5,697 nucleotides of DNA, taken from assembly GCA_964526035.1 (NCBI GenBank), contig CAZGKE010000201.1:1-5697 (forward strand). The letters run 5' to 3'. Source of the stretch: DAOMOD01 sp964526035 (lineage in GTDB: Bacteria > Pseudomonadota > Gammaproteobacteria > Xanthomonadales > BPKI01). The notes under the pieces are model-generated. The model worked only from the letters and a program-made list of their open reading frames with translations. It did not search any database and was not told the DNA's origin. Within the stretch, counting starts at the first letter, position 1, and each line of letters opens with the position of its first letter. Shown here piece by piece: positions 1 to 5,697 of the stretch. The position numbers and the translations under genes are program-made.

Positions 1-90
1 ATCGGGGCTGAAGACCAAGTGAGTTCGGTAAGGTAATTGCGAAACACCACACTAGCGTTTCACCCCCAGCCACCTGTTCGCCCGCGTGCA

Positions 91-96
91 AAGGAG
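91..96 (+). promoter_or_regulatory. Ribosome binding site deciding the VOC start
   Basis: AAGGAG ends six bases before the GTG at 103. It is a near-consensus Shine-Dalgarno and supports this GTG over the in-frame TTG at 37, which has no comparable site. Confidence 0.75.
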
Positions 97-102
97 TCAA
101 AC

Positions 103-495
103 GTGTTCAGCCACGTGATGGTCGGTTCGAACGACATAGAGCGATCGAAGCGCTTCTATGACGCCGTGCTCGCGACGCTTGGTGCGGGCGAGCCGCTGCT
201 CAACCAGGCAACGTCGGGCCACACCCGGCTCTTCTACCGGCACGACGGCGACACCTTCTGTGTCACCGAGCCGATCAACGACGAAGCTGCCACTGCTGGC
301 AACGGCTCCACCATCGGCTTCAAGTGCAGTTCGCCGGAGCAGGTAAACGCGTTCCACGACGCAGCCATTGCGCACGGCGGCACTTCGATCGAAGGCGCAC
401 CCGGACTGCGTAGCGGCGCCCTGGGTTCGATGCACCTGGCCTACGTGCGCGATCCGGATGGCAACAAGCTCTGTGCCATCCATCGCGTCAAGTAG
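103..495 (+). CDS. VOC family protein (glyoxalase/bleomycin-resistance/dioxygenase fold), GTG start
   Basis: The predicted product is 130 aa and cytoplasmic, with no signal peptide. It has the two beta-alpha-beta-beta-beta halves of the vicinal oxygen chelate fold: the N-terminal FSHVMVGSNDIERSKRFYDAVL strand and helix pattern (residues 2-23, seen as FSHVMVGSND then IERSKRFYDAVL), and a second half from about residue 68. That half has a PEQVNAFHDAAIAHGG helix (79-93) and the signature DPDGNK near the end (117-122). The family includes glyoxalases, ring-cleaving dioxygenases and thiol or antibiotic-modifying enzymes, so the substrate cannot be named. It resembles the small uncharacterised VOC proteins that end in DPDGNK(I/L)xAxxH. 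The position after DPDGNKL that is often a metal-binding Glu is Cys124 here. I chose GTG at 103 because AAGGAG lies six bases upstream and the protein then begins at the normal family N-terminus. The frame is open back to a TTG at 37, but that extension looks unlike the family. The neighbouring gene on the right converges on it. Confidence 0.88.
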   Translation: MFSHVMVGSNDIERSKRFYDAVLATLGAGEPLLNQATSGHTRLFYRHDGDTFCVTEPINDEAATAGNGSTIGFKCSSPEQVNAFHDAAIAHGGTSIEGAPGLRSGALGSMHLAYVRDPDGNKLCAIHRVK

Positions 496-571
496 GGTTC
501 TCGCCGACTCGTCGCAACGCCGGGCGCGCCGGGCTGCTGTGCTGCCAGCCAGTCGCGTCTCGCGAGTGAAA

Positions 572-602
572 TGACTGCCCCCGACAATGCGGGGGCCAGT
601 CA
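572..602. terminator. GC-rich hairpin between convergent genes, probable bidirectional terminator
   Basis: The core is CCCCCG (578-583) pairing with CGGGGG (590-595) around a six-base loop. It is extended outward by TGACTG (572-577) pairing with CAGTCA (597-602), with one unpaired C at 596. The hairpin sits between the stop of the VOC gene and the stop of the opposing exported protein gene, where a shared terminator is expected. There is no long T tract on either side. The minus-strand reading is followed by a short TTT only, so its efficiency as an intrinsic terminator is uncertain. Confidence 0.6.
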
Positions 603-632
603 TCCGACAACAGTGTGTTGCGACGGCGTGGC

Positions 633-1082
633 TTACTTGAAGGTGATTTCGCGCAGTCGGTACTCGCCGGTGATCTCGCGGATGTTCGGGTAGGTCTTCA
701 CAGTCTCCTGCGTTTTCGCTTCGTGCGCATCGCCCCAGGCCTTCATGAAGGCCTCGTAGCGTTCCTTGCTGGGGTCGAGGTCGGCGGAACTCTTGACCCG
801 CGTCACCAGCACCACGTTGAAGTCGCCGCTGAGCGGCAGCTCACTGACGTAGACCGAGTAGCTCTCAATGTGGCCGAGCTTCTTCGCAGCCTCGTTGGAC
901 GCCACCCAGGTGGAGCGAATCCCTTCGAGGTAGTAGTCGATCATGTTGGCGTGCACGCGAATGGTGGACACGCTTGAGACGGACGTCCCGTATTCGTAGT
1001 CGACGTGGGGCTTTAGCTGGGCGAACGCTGGCTGTGCCAGCCCCAGAGCCAATGACAGCGTCAGTAGCGTTTGCAGTTTCAT
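633..1082 (-). CDS. Small exported protein of unknown function, dimeric alpha+beta-barrel-like pattern
   Basis: The predicted product is 149 aa. Residues 1-21 form a textbook Sec signal peptide: Lys2, a hydrophobic LLTLSLALGLA core, and a cleavage site of the AxA type (PAFA|Q), leaving a mature periplasmic or secreted protein of about 128 residues. There is no lipobox cysteine; in fact the whole protein lacks cysteine. Apparent secondary structure runs as a strand (STIRVHAN, 39-46), a helix (about 51-70), two strands (72-82 and 88-98), a long helix (about 105-130) and a final strand (136-148). That order resembles the ferredoxin-like dimeric alpha+beta barrel (ABM/NIPSNAP-type) fold. This is inference from pattern only, and no catalytic residues can be named. 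The start is the ATG at 1082, with AAGGGG eleven bases upstream. The frame is open to 1124, but a start there would put 14 extra residues in front of the signal peptide. It diverges from the S9 peptidase gene across a long intergenic region. Confidence 0.78.
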   Translation of the reverse strand: MKLQTLLTLSLALGLAQPAFAQLKPHVDYEYGTSVSSVSTIRVHANMIDYYLEGIRSTWVASNEAAKKLGHIESYSVYVSELPLSGDFNVVLVTRVKSSADLDPSKERYEAFMKAWGDAHEAKTQETVKTYPNIREITGEYRLREITFK

Positions 1083-1452
1083 GGTGTCTGTTTCCCCTTG
1101 TACAGCCCAGGCGGACTGAAACATGACCGTGGGGTACCAATCGTCCCGGCATCGATTGCCGACGGCGGTTCGAGCGATCTGACAGCCTGAAGCTGCTCTG
1201 TTTGCGCGGAATTGCGCCCCGGCACTGTGCGCGCATTTCGGACGGCGTGCAATGCAGGATTCGGCTCGTCCTGCCTCCCGTCCCTTTCAGGCTGCGGATG
1301 CAATTGAGCGACTGTCACCCGCTCGTCTTCGCGGGCCGCCAGGCATACGCGTCGCCTGCGAGACTTCACACGGACTGGGCCCGCTCAGACCGACTTGCAG
1401 GACTCCCGAACTGCTGCCATCGTCGGGCACTTTCTTGCTCCGGAGTCCCACC
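1083..1452. other. Divergent intergenic region without a convincing gene
   Basis: These 370 bases separate the start of the exported protein gene (- strand) from the start of the S9 peptidase gene (+ strand). They must hold both promoters. I could not find a -35/-10 pair with good match and spacing on either strand. A small inverted repeat, GCAGGA (1254-1259) and TCCTGC (1269-1274), is present but too short to interpret. The region has open frames in several registers. The translations are rich in Arg, Pro, Cys and Ser and show no recognisable protein pattern, so I call none of them. The region is longer than is usual for two divergent promoters. Confidence 0.5.
1442..1445 (+). promoter_or_regulatory. 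Ribosome binding site favouring a TTG start for the S9 peptidase
   Basis: GGAG lies seven bases before the TTG at 1453. The ATG at 1468 has no purine-rich Shine-Dalgarno at normal distance, because the bases before it are mostly C and T. This is the argument for choosing the TTG. Confidence 0.45.
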
Positions 1453-3339
1453 TTGCCCCTACGCGCAATGATTCTCACCTTGACGCTGGCCCTGCAGTTG
1501 CACTCGACCATGGCGACGCCGGTCGAAGCGGTCTCCTGGGATGCCCTGTGTGCTGTCAGCGTCTGCCGCCTGACCGGCCATGATGGCGTCTTCGAGGCAC
1601 GGGTTTCACCCGACGGCGGGGCGATCGCCGTCACGGTGATGACTGCACGCGAGCGTGGCATCTTCCTGCTGCCGCGACGTGGGGGCGCGGCGCGGCGTCT
1701 GGTCGATGGACACTCTCCCGCATGGCTGGCCGATGGCAGCGGCATCGTCTTCATTCACGACAGCGATCTGTGGCGTGTGTCGACGGAGGGCGGCGAGCCG
1801 CGTCGGTTGACCGAAGACCGGCACGACGTGCGTACGCCACGGCCTTCTCCCCACAATGACAGTGTGGTCTTTGCCAGCGGCCGCTCCGGGCATCAGGATC
1901 TGTGGCTGGTGCCGCTGGACGGCAGCGCGCCGCCACGACAGTTGACGCGCGAGTCGATGCCGCTGGAGGAGAACCGCTTCGGCCACGCCTGGTCGCCGGA
2001 CGGCACGCGCATTGCCTATTTCTCCAACCGTGCCGACGCCGATGGCGATGACCTGTGGCTGGTCGAGGTCGAAAGCGGCGAGGCACGACGGCTGTCGACG
2101 ACGTTCATGGGCTCGGGCGAACCATCCTGGTCGCCGGACGGTGCACAGGTGGCGGCCTTCGGCACCGCCAAGTCGGGCTTCTGGTACATGGACCTGTCCG
2201 AGATCTTCGTGGTGAACGTGGCCGACGGAAGCGAGGCGGCGGTGCCGATGCAGGTCCATGCGAAGGACGTCGGTCGCCCGGCGTGGTCGCCGGATGGACG
2301 CGAGCTGTTCTTTGCGGTGCATGAGCGTGGCGCGGTGGAGCTGTGGCGGGTGCCCGCAGCCGGCGGAGTGGCCACGCGTCTGACCCACGCTGGCGGCTTG
2401 CTGCATGACTTTGACCTGTCCGCGCGCGGCGACGGTTTCATTCTGGTGCGCTCGACGCCTATCCGCGGTCGCGAAGTGGATGCGCTGGCGCTCACCGGCG
2501 GTCCGCTGGTCCAGTTGAGCGGCTTCGCCAGCGACTGGCCGCATCTGGTCGTGCCCGAAGAGATCAGCTATCGCAGCTTCGACGGACTCTATGTCCAGGC
2601 CTTCCTGTTCCTGCCCCCGGAGTTCGATCCCGCGCGCCGCTATCCCACCGTGGTGCAGGTTCACGGCGGCGGCACACATTCCTATTACAACGGCCTCAAC
2701 CTGGTGGAGCAGCGCCTGGCGCAGCGCGGTTACGTGGTGTTGGCGGTGAATTACCGCGGCGGCTCGGGCTTTGGTCGCGCATTCCAGGACATGGGCATCG
2801 GCGACTGGGCCAACGCGCAGGCGCTGGATGCGGCGGCCGCCGCCGACTTCGTGCGCGCGCAGCCGTGGTCCAACGGTCGCGTCGGCATCTACGGCTACAG
2901 CTACGGCGGAATCATCAGCCTGGCAGCGGTGACGCGTGCGCCAGGGGCGTTCGATGCCGCGGTCCCGATGGGCGGCATCTACGACTTCGCCGACGCCTAC
3001 CGTACGGCCGACCGGGTCGGCCGCATCTTCACCCTCGAGGGTCACGGCGGCAGTCCGGAGGAGCGCCCCGAGGCTTACGCCACAAGCGACTCCCTGGCGC
3101 GTATTCAGGCGTTGCAGACACCGGTCCTGATCATGCACGGCGAGGCCGACGTGCGTGCGCCTTTCCGCCAGTACCAGAGCGTGGTCGAGGCACTGCAACG
3201 CCACGGCAAGGTGCACGAGGCGAAAAGCTATCCCGGCGAGCCGCACGCCTTCCTCGATCCCGCCAACCGGGTGGACATGTACCAGCGGCTGGAGGCCTGG
3301 ATGGATCGCTGGCTGAAAGGCGAGAACGCGGCCCGTTGA
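1453..3339 (+). CDS. Exported S9-family (prolyl oligopeptidase family) serine peptidase, PD40 beta-propeller plus alpha/beta-hydrolase
   Basis: The predicted product is 628 aa. It likely cleaves peptides as an S9C-like (acylaminoacyl/dipeptidyl peptidase type) serine hydrolase in the periplasm or outside the cell. From the TTG start the N-terminus is a signal peptide: Arg4, a hydrophobic stretch at about 6-16, and possible cleavage after TMA (21) or VEA (26). Two cysteines (33 and 38) lie just after it. PD40/WD40-like propeller blades carry (W)SPDG motifs near residues 52, 180, 226 and 278. The hydrolase domain starts near residue 368, with HGGGTH at 404-409 and NYRGGSGFG at 433-441. The catalytic triad is complete: Ser483 in GYSYGG (codon 2899-2901), Asp566 in HGEAD (codon 3148-3150) and His598 in EPHAF (codon 3244-3246). 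Length fits the family. The exact substrate cannot be read from sequence. The start could instead be ATG at 1468, five codons later, which leaves a signal peptide without a basic residue at its front. The gene stands alone, with a terminator after it. Confidence 0.93.
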   Translation: MPLRAMILTLTLALQLHSTMATPVEAVSWDALCAVSVCRLTGHDGVFEARVSPDGGAIAVTVMTARERGIFLLPRRGGAARRLVDGHSPAWLADGSGIVFIHDSDLWRVSTEGGEPRRLTEDRHDVRTPRPSPHNDSVVFASGRSGHQDLWLVPLDGSAPPRQLTRESMPLEENRFGHAWSPDGTRIAYFSNRADADGDDLWLVEVESGEARRLSTTFMGSGEPSWSPDGAQVAAFGTAKSGFWYMDLSEIFVVNVADGSEAAVPMQVHAKDVGRPAWSPDGRELFFAVHERGAVELWRVPAAGGVATRLTHAGGLLHDFDLSARGDGFILVRSTPIRGREVDALALTGGPLVQLSGFASDWPHLVVPEEISYRSFDGLYVQAFLFLPPEFDPARRYPTVVQVHGGGTHSYYNGLNLVEQRLAQRGYVVLAVNYRGGSGFGRAFQDMGIGDWANAQALDAAAAADFVRAQPWSNGRVGIYGYSYGGIISLAAVTRAPGAFDAAVPMGGIYDFADAYRTADRVGRIFTLEGHGGSPEERPEAYATSDSLARIQALQTPVLIMHGEADVRAPFRQYQSVVEALQRHGKVHEAKSYPGEPHAFLDPANRVDMYQRLEAWMDRWLKGENAAR

Positions 3340-3428
3340 AATGGCGCAAGCTGTTGACGCAGCGGGACGCACCCTTCCTCGATTTCAAGGAAAAGCACAT
3401 TCGCGATCATTTTCGGTTCGGCCTTTGA
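3336..3428 (+). other. Short coding-like reading frame overlapping the peptidase stop (30 codons, TTG start), doubtful
   Basis: A TTG at 3336 overlaps the peptidase stop codon (TTGA). It opens a 30-codon frame (MKWRKLLTQRD, then a stretch rich in Phe, Lys, His and Arg) ending with TGA at 3426-3428, just before the terminator hairpin. About 20 of the 28 codons after the start pair end in G or C, as expected of genes in this genome, and the other registers here show less bias. It could be a translationally coupled microprotein, an old C-terminal extension lost by frameshift, or chance. I recognise no family, and the Shine-Dalgarno is poor. Confidence 0.15.
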
Positions 3429-3433
3429 AGACA

Positions 3434-3458
3434 GAAAGCCCCGCCTCGGCGGGGCTTC
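3434..3458. terminator. Strong bidirectional intrinsic terminator between the peptidase and pirin genes
   Basis: AAGCCCCGC (3436-3444) pairs perfectly with GCGGGGCTT (3449-3457) around a short CTCG loop. Reading the - strand, the stem is followed by TTTCTGTCTTC, a reasonable U-rich tail for ending the pirin transcript. Reading the + strand, the tail is only CTTCAT, but A residues precede the stem. It lies between two convergent stop codons. Confidence 0.85.
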
Positions 3459-3520
3459 ATGGTCTCCCTGGGTTCGCAGTAGTGATGCCGTGCGTATCGC
3501 TGGCGCCCGGCAGGGATGGT

Positions 3521-4387
3521 TCAGGACGGCACGTGGCCGAAGCGGCCCTGCTGGAAGTCGTCGATGGCCTGCTCGATTTCGGCTGCGGTGTTCATCACGA
3601 AGGGACCGTGGCCGACGATCGGCTCGTCGATGGGTTCCCCGCCCAGCAAGAGCAGCACGGCGTCGCTGTTGGCCTCGATCCGCACCTGGTCGTCACCTTC
3701 CCCCAGCAGTACCAGTTGACCGGCGCGCAGCGGCGCGCTGTCCTCCACCATCACCGTGCCGCCGAGCACGGCGATGGCGACATGGTGACCTTGCTTGAGC
3801 GGCAGGTCGACCGCCTTGCCAGAATTCAGCCGGATGTCCCAGACATCGATCGGAGTGAAGGTGCGAGCCGGACCGATGCGACCAGCGTACTCGCCAGCGA
3901 TCACCCGCAAACGGCCGGCCGCAGCGGGCAATGCCGGTTCGGGGATGTCGGCCGCCGCCAGGGTCTGGTAAGCCGGCAGCGCGGACTTGTGCCGCGCCGG
4001 AAGGTTCACCCAGAGCTGCACCATTTCCAGCGTACCGCCGGTGCGGGTGAACTCTTCGGCGTGGAACTCTTCGTGCACGATGCCGGCGCCCGCGGTCATC
4101 CACTGCACGTCACCCGGGCCGATGCGGCCGCCGGCGCCCGTGGAATCACGGTGCTGCACTTCGCCCTGGTAGACGATGGTGACGGTCTCGAAGCCGCGGT
4201 GCGGGTGCGCGCCGACGCCGCGCGGACGACTGGCCGGAGCGAATTCGGCGGGCCCGGCGTAGTCCAGCAGCAGGAACGGGCTGATGTTGCGGCCCAGAGT
4301 GCCGTAGCTGAACAGGCTGCGCACCGGGAAGCCGTCGCCGACCCAATGCGGGCGCGGGGCGGTCAGGGTGGCGGCGATGGTTCTCAT
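3521..4387 (-). CDS. Pirin family protein (bicupin, quercetinase-like)
   Basis: The predicted product is 288 aa and cytoplasmic, the usual length for bacterial pirins. The N-terminal cupin (about residues 15-130) carries all four metal-ligand positions known from human pirin and E. coli YhhW: His61 and His63 in GAHPHRGFE, His105 and Glu107 in GAGIVHEE. The spacing matches the human His56, His58, His101 and Glu103. The C-terminal Pirin_C cupin follows at about 175-285 (KQGHHVAIAVLGG onward). Characterised members include quercetin 2,3-dioxygenases, which open the flavonol ring with release of CO, and proteins that bind other enzymes or act as iron-dependent redox sensors. The intact metal site argues for an active metalloprotein, but the natural substrate is unknown. 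The start is the ATG at 4387, with GGAGG six bases upstream. The gene diverges from a LysR-type regulator 100 bases away that is its likely controller. The two are probably a functional pair, by inference from layout. Confidence 0.96.
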   Translation of the reverse strand: MRTIAATLTAPRPHWVGDGFPVRSLFSYGTLGRNISPFLLLDYAGPAEFAPASRPRGVGAHPHRGFETVTIVYQGEVQHRDSTGAGGRIGPGDVQWMTAGAGIVHEEFHAEEFTRTGGTLEMVQLWVNLPARHKSALPAYQTLAAADIPEPALPAAAGRLRVIAGEYAGRIGPARTFTPIDVWDIRLNSGKAVDLPLKQGHHVAIAVLGGTVMVEDSAPLRAGQLVLLGEGDDQVRIEANSDAVLLLLGGEPIDEPIVGHGPFVMNTAAEIEQAIDDFQQGRFGHVPS

Positions 4388-4487
4388 GTCGTGCCTCCGT
4401 GGATGGACTGGACGCCACAGTATGCGTGCAACACAGGTTGCGATAGACGGCTAAAATGCGCCTCAGAGTTCTATTTGTGGAACACTG
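4388..4487. promoter_or_regulatory. Divergent promoter/operator region between pirin and LysR genes
   Basis: One hundred bases hold the start signals of both genes. GCAAC-N4-GTTGC (4428-4441) and GTTC-N8-GAAC (4468-4483) are two inverted repeats whose centres lie 41 bases apart, close to four helical turns. LysR-type proteins generally bind dyad sites in such shared regions. TAAAAT at 4452-4457 is a possible -10 for the LysR gene, but no good -35 lies at the right distance. The second repeat reaches to within five bases of the LysR ATG, so binding there could block its own expression. Assigning these repeats to the regulator is inference. Confidence 0.45.
4394..4398 (-). promoter_or_regulatory. 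Ribosome binding site of the pirin gene
   Basis: On the - strand this reads GGAGG, six bases before the ATG at 4387. It is a consensus site that fixes the start. Confidence 0.8.
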
Positions 4488-5387
4488 ATGGCCCCAAACG
4501 CTGACCTCAACGATCTCTTCTACTTTGCCAAGGTCATCGAACATGGCGGCTTCGCCGCGGCCGGCCGCGCCCTCGGTGTGCCCAAGTCAAAGCTCAGCCG
4601 CCGCATCACTGCGCTGGAGGAACGCCTGGGCGTTCGGCTCCTGCAGCGCTCCACCCGCCACTTCTCGGTGACCGAACTCGGTCAGGAGTACAACCGTCAC
4701 TGCCAGGCGGTGCTGGTCGAGGCCCAGGCTGCGCAGGACGTGATCGAACGCCAGCGCGCCGAACCGCAGGGCGTCATCCGGCTGAGCTGCCCGACCACGC
4801 TGCTGCACTACCGCATCGCCGATCTGCTTGCCCGATTCATGATCGAACACCCGAAAATCGAGGTGCAGCTGCTGGCGAGCAACCGCCCCGTCGACGTGCT
4901 GGGGGAGGGGATGGATCTGGCGTTGCGGGTTCGCTTTCCGCCGCTGCAGGACAGCGACCTGGTGATGCGCGTGCTGTGCGACAGCCCGCAGCGCCTGGTG
5001 GCATGTCCCGAACTGGTGGCGCAGCTTCCGCAGCCGCTTGCGCCGGCCGACCTCGGCCACGTTGCCAGCCTCGACTGGGGTCCGCCGCGCGACCACGTCT
5101 GGCAGCTCGACGGCCCGCAGGGTGCGCGTGCCGAGGTGCGACACGCGCCGCGCTACATCACCGACGACATGACCGCCCTGCGCGAAGCAGTGCTGCGTGG
5201 CGTCGGCGTCGTGCAGCTGCCCTGCATGGTGGTGGAAGACGACCTCACCGCCGGTCGTCTGGTCGACATCCTGCCGCACTGGGTGCCGCGCAGCGGCGTC
5301 GTGCACGCAGTGTTTCCCTCACGACGCGGTCTGATACCGGGGGTACGCAAGCTGATCGACTTTCTGGCTGCGCACATCGAGCGGTAG
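4488..5387 (+). CDS. LysR family transcriptional regulator
   Basis: The predicted product is 299 aa, the typical length of a LysR-type regulator. The N-terminal winged helix-turn-helix covers about residues 6-65. The first HTH helix lies around FAAAGRALGV (22-31), the recognition helix around PKSKLSRRITALEERL (32-47), and the wing follows with RLLQRSTRHFSVTELG. A linker helix runs to about residue 93, and a periplasmic-binding-protein-like effector domain fills 95-295. The RPVDVLGEGMDLALRV stretch is characteristic of the large CrgA-like branch of LysR effector domains. The effector is unknown. The ATG at 4488 has only a weak site (GGA, six bases upstream), but the HTH is correctly placed from it. 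It is divergent from the pirin gene and probably regulates both that gene and itself. The convergent neighbour on the right is tdh, with no clear intrinsic terminator in the 79 bases between. Confidence 0.96.
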   Translation: MAPNADLNDLFYFAKVIEHGGFAAAGRALGVPKSKLSRRITALEERLGVRLLQRSTRHFSVTELGQEYNRHCQAVLVEAQAAQDVIERQRAEPQGVIRLSCPTTLLHYRIADLLARFMIEHPKIEVQLLASNRPVDVLGEGMDLALRVRFPPLQDSDLVMRVLCDSPQRLVACPELVAQLPQPLAPADLGHVASLDWGPPRDHVWQLDGPQGARAEVRHAPRYITDDMTALREAVLRGVGVVQLPCMVVEDDLTAGRLVDILPHWVPRSGVVHAVFPSRRGLIPGVRKLIDFLAAHIER

Positions 5388-5466
5388 CTCGACGCGGTTG
5401 GAACATCGCTGCCGTCGGGTACATCCTTGCCGATGGGCGTGGGTCGCTCTCCTGGGACGGCTTGCA

Positions 5467-5697
5467 CTAGCTCCAGGAGCACACCACCTTGCCGCACTGC
5501 CCGGAGTCCATCAGGTCGAAGCCCTTCTGGAAATCGTCGATGTGGATCTGGTGGGTCAGCACTTTCTGCAGCGGGAAGCCGGTCAGCAGCATCTGCGTCA
5601 TCTTGTACCAGGTCTCGTACATGCGTCGGCCGTAGATGCCGTGCAGGGTGAGGCCCTTGAAGATGATGTGGTCCCAGTCGACGCCGGCGCCCTTGGG
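5467..5697 (-). CDS. tdh: L-threonine 3-dehydrogenase, C-terminal part (cut by window edge)
   Basis: The last 76 codons and the TAG stop are present, and the gene runs off the right edge. The visible protein matches my recollection of the E. coli Tdh C-terminus: IFKGLTLHGIYGRRMYETWY, then THQIHIDDFQKGFDLM and SGQCGKVVCSW. The family is a tetrameric zinc-dependent, NAD-dependent medium-chain dehydrogenase of about 341 aa that oxidises L-threonine to 2-amino-3-ketobutyrate. That product is split by Kbl to glycine and acetyl-CoA. The visible part corresponds to the end of the catalytic/Rossmann lobe junction and the C-terminal helix and strand, so the zinc and NAD sites lie outside the window. 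In many bacteria kbl is adjacent and upstream. Here that would lie beyond the right edge, which is a prediction. The frame is intact where visible. Confidence 0.95.
   Translation of the reverse strand, partial: PKGAGVDWDHIIFKGLTLHGIYGRRMYETWYKMTQMLLTGFPLQKVLTHQIHIDDFQKGFDLMDSGQCGKVVCSWS

Noticed and set aside
1..22. Possible last codons of an upstream gene (SGLKTK then stop in frame 2)
   Set aside because: Six codons at a window edge are too few to support a gene.
1202..1471. An open frame in the long intergenic region with several Cys and His residues
   Set aside because: The Cys and His residues are not spaced like a zinc-binding motif, there is no Shine-Dalgarno, and it runs into the peptidase start. 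It is probably chance.
1606..3372. A very long open frame (588 codons) on the - strand opposite the S9 peptidase
   Set aside because: It is the mirror of a strongly supported gene in GC-rich DNA. The translation is Ala, Arg, His and Val rich with no motif, and the + strand frame has a complete catalytic triad.
3341..4504. A 387-codon open frame on the + strand opposite the pirin gene
   Set aside because: It covers the pirin gene in antisense, crosses the terminator hairpin and the divergent promoter region, and shows no domain. It is a codon-bias shadow.
4587..5306. A 239-codon open frame on the - strand opposite the LysR gene
   Set aside because: It lies wholly within a clear LysR coding region, and its His, Gln and Arg rich translation has no recognisable pattern.
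5388..5466. Search for a terminator between the convergent LysR and tdh genes (GCCGTC near 5411 and GACGGC near 5457)
   Set aside because: The arms are only six bases with a loop of about 40, and there is no T tract, so it is not a credible intrinsic terminator.

Overview
This window reads as an ordinary stretch of chromosome from a high-GC Gram-negative bacterium. GC-rich codon use, periplasmic or secreted proteins with Sec signal peptides, a LysR/pirin pair and an enterobacterial-type threonine dehydrogenase all suggest a proteobacterium. A gammaproteobacterium of the Xanthomonadales/Lysobacterales type would fit, but that rank is an impression from protein style and was not tested. I see no mobile element, tRNA, rRNA, CRISPR array or phage gene.

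Layout, left to right. (1) A small VOC (glyoxalase/bleomycin-resistance fold) protein on the + strand at 103-495. It converges across a GC-rich hairpin (572-602) on (2) a small exported protein of unknown function on the - strand (633-1082). (3) A 370-base divergent intergenic region with no convincing gene. (4) A complete exported S9-family serine peptidase, with a PD40 beta-propeller followed by an alpha/beta-hydrolase, on the + strand (1453-3339). It is followed by a strong bidirectional terminator (3434-3458). (5) A pirin-family cupin protein on the - strand (3521-4387), divergent by 100 bases from (6) a LysR-type regulator on the + strand (4488-5387). (7) The C-terminal 76 codons of L-threonine 3-dehydrogenase (tdh) on the - strand, cut by the right edge.

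The genes are mostly single transcription units in alternating orientation, so little joint pathway can be inferred. The one functional pairing supported by layout is pirin with LysR. They share a 100-base divergent promoter region holding two inverted repeats, and the regulator probably controls pirin and itself. The S9 peptidase and the small exported protein share a divergent upstream region and both act outside the cytoplasm, but nothing else ties them together.

I did not find an exciting undescribed system. The points most worth a second look are the pirin/LysR operator candidates, a short coding-like reading frame directly after the peptidase stop, the uncharacterised exported alpha+beta-barrel-like protein, and the loss of the usual metal-ligand glutamate in the VOC protein.
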